From: Methanobacteriota archaeon | GTDB taxonomy: Archaea > Halobacteriota > Methanomicrobia > Methanomicrobiales > Methanoculleaceae | Assembly: GCA_023457135.1 (NCBI GenBank) | Contig: JAEWMO010000093.1 | Coordinates: 1 to 33,640 of the forward strand | Length of the DNA: 33,640 nt | Reading direction: 5' to 3' | Shown: one piece after another, positions 30,454-33,640 of the stretch | How the letters are laid out: every line of letters starts with the position of its first letter | Position numbering within the stretch: the first letter of the stretch is position 1 | Made by a program: the position numbers and the translations under genes | Notes under the pieces: model-generated | Database searches by the model: none | Told to the model about the DNA's origin: nothing | The model's input: only the letters and a program-made list of their open reading frames with translations

Positions 30454-31308
30454 ATGAGCCCCAGGACCAGAGAAGAGATGGCGCGGAGGAGCGCGGTTGC
30501 GCTGCCGTCTGCCGGCGTCGTGACCGTCATCCCCCGGGAGAACCTGAGGATCCACACCTACGAGGCGCCGGAGACGGCGGTCTATGTCAACTCGCACATC
30601 CTCGAGACGGAGGATAGGCTGTTCGTCGTCGACACGCAGCTCCTCCGCCCCCACGCGGAGGAGTTCCGCCGGTATGCCGACAGCCTGGCGAAACCGATCG
30701 ACCGCGTCATCATCACGCACAGCCACCCGGACCACTGGTTCGGCTGCGAGTACTTCCGCGACGTCCCCATCCACGCCCTCGCGGAGGTCGCGGACGAGAT
30801 CACAGGGGGCGGGGAGGCGATGATCCAGGCCTACGCCCCGATCTTCGGGGACGCGATCACACAGACCGTGACGGCCCCCGAGCACGTCATCCGGCCGGGG
30901 GCCGGGTCCCTCGACGGTCTCGCGCTCACCTACGAGAAGGCCGAAGGGGGGGAGGCCGGCGTCAACCTGGTCATCGCCCTCCCCGACCAGCGGGTCCTCC
31001 TCGCCCAGGACATGGTCTACAACCGGGTCCATGTCTTCCTGCAGCAGAAGGAGATGGGCCCCTGGCTCGCCCATATCCGCCGCTACCTGGAGGGGGAGTA
31101 CGACTTCGTCCTCTCCGGCCACGGGCTGCCGTCGAATATGCAGGCGCTCGCGGATATGGCCGGCTACCTGGAGACGGCGCAGACGGCGCTCGCGGAGAGC
31201 AATGACGTGGAGACGCTCAAGCGGCACCTGGTCGGGAAGTACCCGCTCTACCGGGGGGACTATATCCTTGATATCAGCGGGCGGTATCTCTACGGGGCGG
31301 AAGGCTGA
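30454..31308 (+). CDS. MBL-fold metallohydrolase
   Basis: The metallo-beta-lactamase fold is shown by the zinc motif THSHPDHWFG (HxHxDH, about 90-96), a preceding LFVVDTQLLRP strand, VNLVIALPDQRVLLAQDMVY, with the bridging Asp, and DFVLSGHGLPS with the last His. The 284 residues fit the group that includes lactonases and flavoprotein-like hydrolases. The substrate is not evident. No signal peptide is present, so it acts in the cytosol. It is followed by a HepT-like fragment 17 bases later. Confidence 0.88.
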   Translation: MSPRTREEMARRSAVALPSAGVVTVIPRENLRIHTYEAPETAVYVNSHILETEDRLFVVDTQLLRPHAEEFRRYADSLAKPIDRVIITHSHPDHWFGCEYFRDVPIHALAEVADEITGGGEAMIQAYAPIFGDAITQTVTAPEHVIRPGAGSLDGLALTYEKAEGGEAGVNLVIALPDQRVLLAQDMVYNRVHVFLQQKEMGPWLAHIRRYLEGEYDFVLSGHGLPSNMQALADMAGYLETAQTALAESNDVETLKRHLVGKYPLYRGDYILDISGRYLYGAEG

Positions 31309-31325
31309 AGGCTGGAGAGACGGCC

Positions 31326-31550
31326 ATGCCGTCGCGTGAAGACCGGAGACGCATCTCCGATATTGCGGAAGCCGCCGGCCGTATCGCGGAGTATACCACA
31401 GGGAGGACCTGCGAGGAGTACCGGACCGATCCGGCGTTCCGGTCCCGCGTGGACCGGGAGTTCGCGATCCTCGGCGAGGTCCTGAGCGAGTTCCTCCGGC
31501 GGGAGAAGGCCTCCGATACGCCCCCGGGGGTGCGCAGGCGGGGCCGGTGA
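31326..31550 (+). CDS. Truncated HepT/DUF86-like protein
   Basis: The first 50 residues (RRRISDIAEAAGRIAEYTTG, then RTCEEYRTDPAFRSRVDREF, AILGE) match the start of HepT-type toxins, which are 110-120 residues with an RX4-6H nuclease motif in the second half. Here the protein ends at 74 residues after FLRREKASDTPPGVRRRGR, so that motif is missing. No MntA-like nucleotidyltransferase gene lies beside it. It is probably a remnant, or a regulatory stub. GGAG stands eight bases before the ATG. Confidence 0.6.
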   Translation: MPSREDRRRISDIAEAAGRIAEYTTGRTCEEYRTDPAFRSRVDREFAILGEVLSEFLRREKASDTPPGVRRRGR

Positions 31551-31552
31551 CG

Positions 31553-31714
31553 TCAGTCGTAGAGGCCCATCGCCAGGTAGTCGTCGTCCGAGAGCTCGTC
31601 CCAGAGTTCGAGGACGACCGCGCCGTCGGAGAGGACGTCGCCGGGAATGACCCAGTCGTCCTCGACCTCCCGGACCTCCTCGACGCCTTCTCTCGTTCTC
31701 GCAAGAACTTTCAT
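31553..31714 (-). CDS. Small acidic uncharacterised protein
   Basis: The 53-residue protein (starts MKVLARTREGVEEV, ends ELSDDDYLAMGLYD) is strongly acidic, with no TM helix. ATATAG on the minus strand (31751-31758) could be its TATA box, about 40 bases upstream. Its stop converges on the HepT-like gene with two bases between. Codon use is typical of the window, so it is probably real; the family is unknown to me. Confidence 0.6.
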   Translation of the reverse strand: MKVLARTREGVEEVREVEDDWVIPGDVLSDGAVVLELWDELSDDDYLAMGLYD

Positions 31715-31839
31715 GGTGCCGATCCGATCGCATGAGCATCTTGCCGCAGGGCTATATGGTTGTTCCTGAAGGCGCCCGGGAATCTGTTTCATGGGCGTTC
31801 CGTCACCCCGAATCCGGATCCATCGCCGGTCCGGCACCC

Positions 31840-31848
31840 TTTTATCCC
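31840..31848 (+). promoter_or_regulatory. TATA box of the peroxiredoxin gene, leaderless
   Basis: CTTTTATCC is centred 25 bases before ATG 31869. Confidence 0.5.
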
Positions 31849-31868
31849 CGCCGATGCCAACCTCCGGT

Positions 31869-32351
31869 ATGAGCGAACTCTCGCCGGGCATGCCGGCGCC
31901 CGACTTCTGCCTCCCGGACGCGGACGAAGAGACGGTCTGTCTCGCAGACCTTGCGGGCCGCTACGCTGTCGTCTACTTCTACCCGAAAGACAACTCTTCG
32001 GGGTGCACCCTCGAAGCCCGGTCGTTCTCCGACGAGATGGAGGCGTTCTCCCGGCTGGATACCCCGGTCTTCGGCGTCAGCCCGGACTCTGCCGGGAGCC
32101 ACAAACGGTTCATCGCGAAGCACGACCTCGCCGTCCGCCTCCTCCCTGACCCCGATCACCGCGTCATCGAGGCCTACGGGGCCTGGGTCTTGAAGAAACT
32201 CTACGGAAGGGAGTATATGGGCGTTGAGCGAAGCACCTTCATCATCGATCCCGAAGGGAGCATCGCCGCCGTCTGGCGGAAGGTGAAGGTGAAGGGGCAT
32301 GCGGCCGAGGTGCTGGCGAGGCTCGAGGCCCTCAGGGCTGCCGCCCGGTAA
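31869..32351 (+). CDS. bcp: Bcp/PrxQ-type peroxiredoxin lacking the usual resolving cysteine
   Basis: Peroxiredoxins reduce peroxides with a reactive cysteine. The 160 residues have MPAPDFCLPD, YFYPKDNSSGCTLEARSFSD with the peroxidatic Cys, and FGVSPDSAGSHKRFIAKHDL, then STFIIDPEGSIAAVW. In PrxQ the resolving Cys normally follows five residues after the first; here it is Arg, giving a 1-Cys type unless the other Cys (in DFCLPD) takes part. ATG 31869 fits both family start and leaderless promoter. The 3' end overlaps the QueG-like gene by 20 bases, tail to tail. Confidence 0.92.
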   Translation: MSELSPGMPAPDFCLPDADEETVCLADLAGRYAVVYFYPKDNSSGCTLEARSFSDEMEAFSRLDTPVFGVSPDSAGSHKRFIAKHDLAVRLLPDPDHRVIEAYGAWVLKKLYGREYMGVERSTFIIDPEGSIAAVWRKVKVKGHAAEVLARLEALRAAAR

Positions 32352-33006
32352 CGCGGCCCGGGCAGGCGAGCTCGCAGGCGCGGCAGTGCTCGATCGGCCC
32401 TCTCCCGGTGGCTTTGTCGACGTCCAGCCGCGCCAGGCACCGCTCCCGGCTGTACCTGCCGGTGCGAAAGGAGCCCATCGGGCAGGCGCGGGTGCAGGGA
32501 GCCTCGCAGCCGGCGCAGGGGCTCTCTTCCTCCGGGAGGTCCCGGCCGGGGCAGTCGAGGTCCGCCCAGACCGCCCGGAACCGGACTCGCGGCCCGTAGC
32601 CGGGGACGATGACCAGGTTGTTCCTCCCGATCCTCCCGAGCCCCGCCAGAGCGGCCGCGTCCTTGAGGTAGATCCCGCCTTCCTGGAGCCGGTAGGGGAT
32701 GAGCCGGCTCCGGACCCCGTGCTCCTCCTCCAGCCAGCGGGCGAGGGCTTTACCTACCCCCGCAAGGATCCGGTCGCCGGGGGTTCCCCTTCCCGCCTCC
32801 CAGAGGTCGAGCTCGGGGTGCTCCGGGTCGTGGTAGAGGCCGATGACGATGTAGGTCCCCCGGTCCGCCTGCGACCCCCGGTATCCGTCCGCGACTGCCG
32901 AGGGGCAGCCGACGAGCCTTGCCGCCGCCACGGCGCCCGCCACGTCCGCGCCGAGCTCGCGGGCCTTATCGAGGGCAGCACTGATGATCTCCCCATCGTC
33001 GGGCAT
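32332..33006 (-). CDS. Short epoxyqueuosine reductase (QueG)-like Fe-S protein
   Basis: The 224-residue protein has LAGLGRIGRNNLVIVPGYGP, then RVRFRAVWADLDCPG, both as in QueG, and two ferredoxin-like cysteine groups (CAGCEAPCTRACPMGSF and CRACELACPG) for [4Fe-4S] clusters. Full QueG is about 350-380 residues; the C-terminal HEAT repeat region is missing and the N-terminal B12-binding part seems reduced. The role, whether tRNA modification or another reductase, is open. The end overlaps the peroxiredoxin gene by 20 bases. Confidence 0.8.
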   Translation of the reverse strand: MPDDGEIISAALDKARELGADVAGAVAAARLVGCPSAVADGYRGSQADRGTYIVIGLYHDPEHPELDLWEAGRGTPGDRILAGVGKALARWLEEEHGVRSRLIPYRLQEGGIYLKDAAALAGLGRIGRNNLVIVPGYGPRVRFRAVWADLDCPGRDLPEEESPCAGCEAPCTRACPMGSFRTGRYSRERCLARLDVDKATGRGPIEHCRACELACPGRVTGRQP

Positions 33007-33131
33007 GAGAGAGGATATGGGCCGGGTGGTGATGAACGATCCGGTTATGCTTTTTCAGGTCCGAGAGGCCGGATGGCTCTCGTTCTCGTTCGTGAACGGG
33101 GCGGGTGGGGTCAGGAGGCCTGCAGATCACC

Positions 33132-33392
33132 TTACCGGTAGATGTTGCTCCGGTGCCCCACTTCGAGGATCAGGATCAGGAGGCGATCGTCCTCAATGGT
33201 GAGCACGATCCGGTACTCGCCCACCCTGAGCCGGTAGACCGGCGTCCCGGAGAACCCGGCCATCTTCTTCAGACTCCGATACGGATCCTCCCGGAGCCCG
33301 GCAACTGAACGGATGATCCGGCGGGCGGCTTCAGGGGGGAGGTTCCTGAGGTCCCGCCGGGCCCGGGCGGTATAGATGACCGTGTAGGCCAT
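33132..33392 (-). CDS. RelE/ParE-family toxin
   Basis: The 86 residues have the RelE fold pattern: YTVIYTARARRDLRNLPPEA, RSVAGLREDPYRSLKKMAGF, PVYRLRVGEYRIVLTIED and ILEVGHRSNIYR. The C-terminal VGHRSNIY matches RelE-type mRNA interferases. ATG 33392 overlaps the antitoxin stop as TAATG, the usual toxin-second order. Confidence 0.92.
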   Translation of the reverse strand: MAYTVIYTARARRDLRNLPPEAARRIIRSVAGLREDPYRSLKKMAGFSGTPVYRLRVGEYRIVLTIEDDRLLILILEVGHRSNIYR

Positions 33393-33625
33393 TACTCTAC
33401 ACCGAACTCTCTCTTGATCTCGTCCTCGGAGTAGAGTCGGCCTGCTCGAATGTCCTCCAGAGCCTCCTCGATCCCTCTTATAGCCTCCTCTGAGAGAGGC
33501 TCGTCGTCAATGGCCATATCGAGCAGGCGAGCGATAACATCATTGTAGGACTCCTTTGGGTGGCGTTTCAGGGTTTCCAGGCGACTTTTGTTCTCGGGCG
33601 TGATCCAGACGGTGGTAGCAGGCAT
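33392..33625 (-). CDS. RelB-type antitoxin with ribbon-helix-helix N-terminus
   Basis: The 77-residue protein begins TTVWITPENKSRLETLKRHP, then ESYNDVIARLLDMA, like a CopG/ribbon-helix-helix DNA-binding domain, and ends with an acidic helical tail (IEEALEDIRAGRLYSEDEIK) that should bind the toxin. It precedes the toxin by a one-base overlap, so the pair is likely autoregulated. The promoter lies at or beyond the window edge. Confidence 0.88.
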   Translation of the reverse strand: MPATTVWITPENKSRLETLKRHPKESYNDVIARLLDMAIDDEPLSEEAIRGIEEALEDIRAGRLYSEDEIKREFGVE

Positions 33626-33640
33626 GTTAGTTCCTATAGG

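Noticed and set aside
1..33640. CRISPR arrays, tRNA/rRNA genes, insertion sequences
   Set aside because: No regular repeat-spacer pattern, no cloverleaf sequence and no transposase or terminal repeats were seen by eye on either strand.

Overview
The window looks like chromosomal DNA of a methanogenic archaeon of the order Methanomicrobiales, most probably Methanoculleus or a close relative (inference). The reasons are high GC with strongly GC-biased third codon positions, archaeal-only genes (diphthine synthase, two-KH NusA-like factor, DUF357, DUF432 beside MscS, a RAD55/KaiC-like protein), TATA boxes 24-28 bases before start codons (leaderless transcripts), GGAG/GAGGTGA ribosome sites and oligo-T terminators. 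I see no rRNA, tRNA, CRISPR array or insertion sequence.

Layout. 1-3126: a catalytic cis-prenyltransferase (+) converges on a non-catalytic cis-prenyltransferase-like subunit (-). The latter is translationally coupled to a PolX-like protein whose polymerase site is lost but whose PHP nuclease is intact. 3269-5751: ferrous iron operon, a DtxR-FeoA fusion plus FeoB. 5766-7844: a RAD55-like protein without a P-loop, diphthine synthase and a duplicated DUF357 protein. 8006-9538: a flippase-like membrane protein and a bifunctional-nuclease-domain protein. 9635-11887 (-): hisE and the NusA-like gene overlap, and a PAS-PAS sensor kinase lies upstream. 12345-13906: DUF432 and MscS overlap. 13915-14414 is a decayed metallo-beta-lactamase gene, followed by a SIMPL protein (-).

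15322-17988 (-) is the most striking block. Three overlapping genes encode an HTH-FHA protein, a membrane-anchored Ser/Thr kinase and a six-helix K+-channel-like protein, which together resemble a compact phospho-signalling and ion-channel cassette. Next come two tandem paralogous small proteins (+), a four-helix membrane protein (-), and an aminotransferase/aldehyde dehydrogenase operon (-) that could turn ornithine into glutamate.

22329-33640 carries an intact PolX (the active counterpart of the first one), an FKBP isomerase, an FkbM methyltransferase and TreT trehalose synthase, followed by three perfect hairpins. It continues with a DEAD-box helicase and a uracil-DNA-glycosylase-like protein that share one divergent TATA element, and an Hsp20 with a long charged tail. 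The end holds an MBL hydrolase, a truncated HepT-like protein, a small acidic protein, a peroxiredoxin, a short QueG-like Fe-S protein and a RelBE-type toxin-antitoxin pair.

All functions are assigned by reading motifs; no database search was run.
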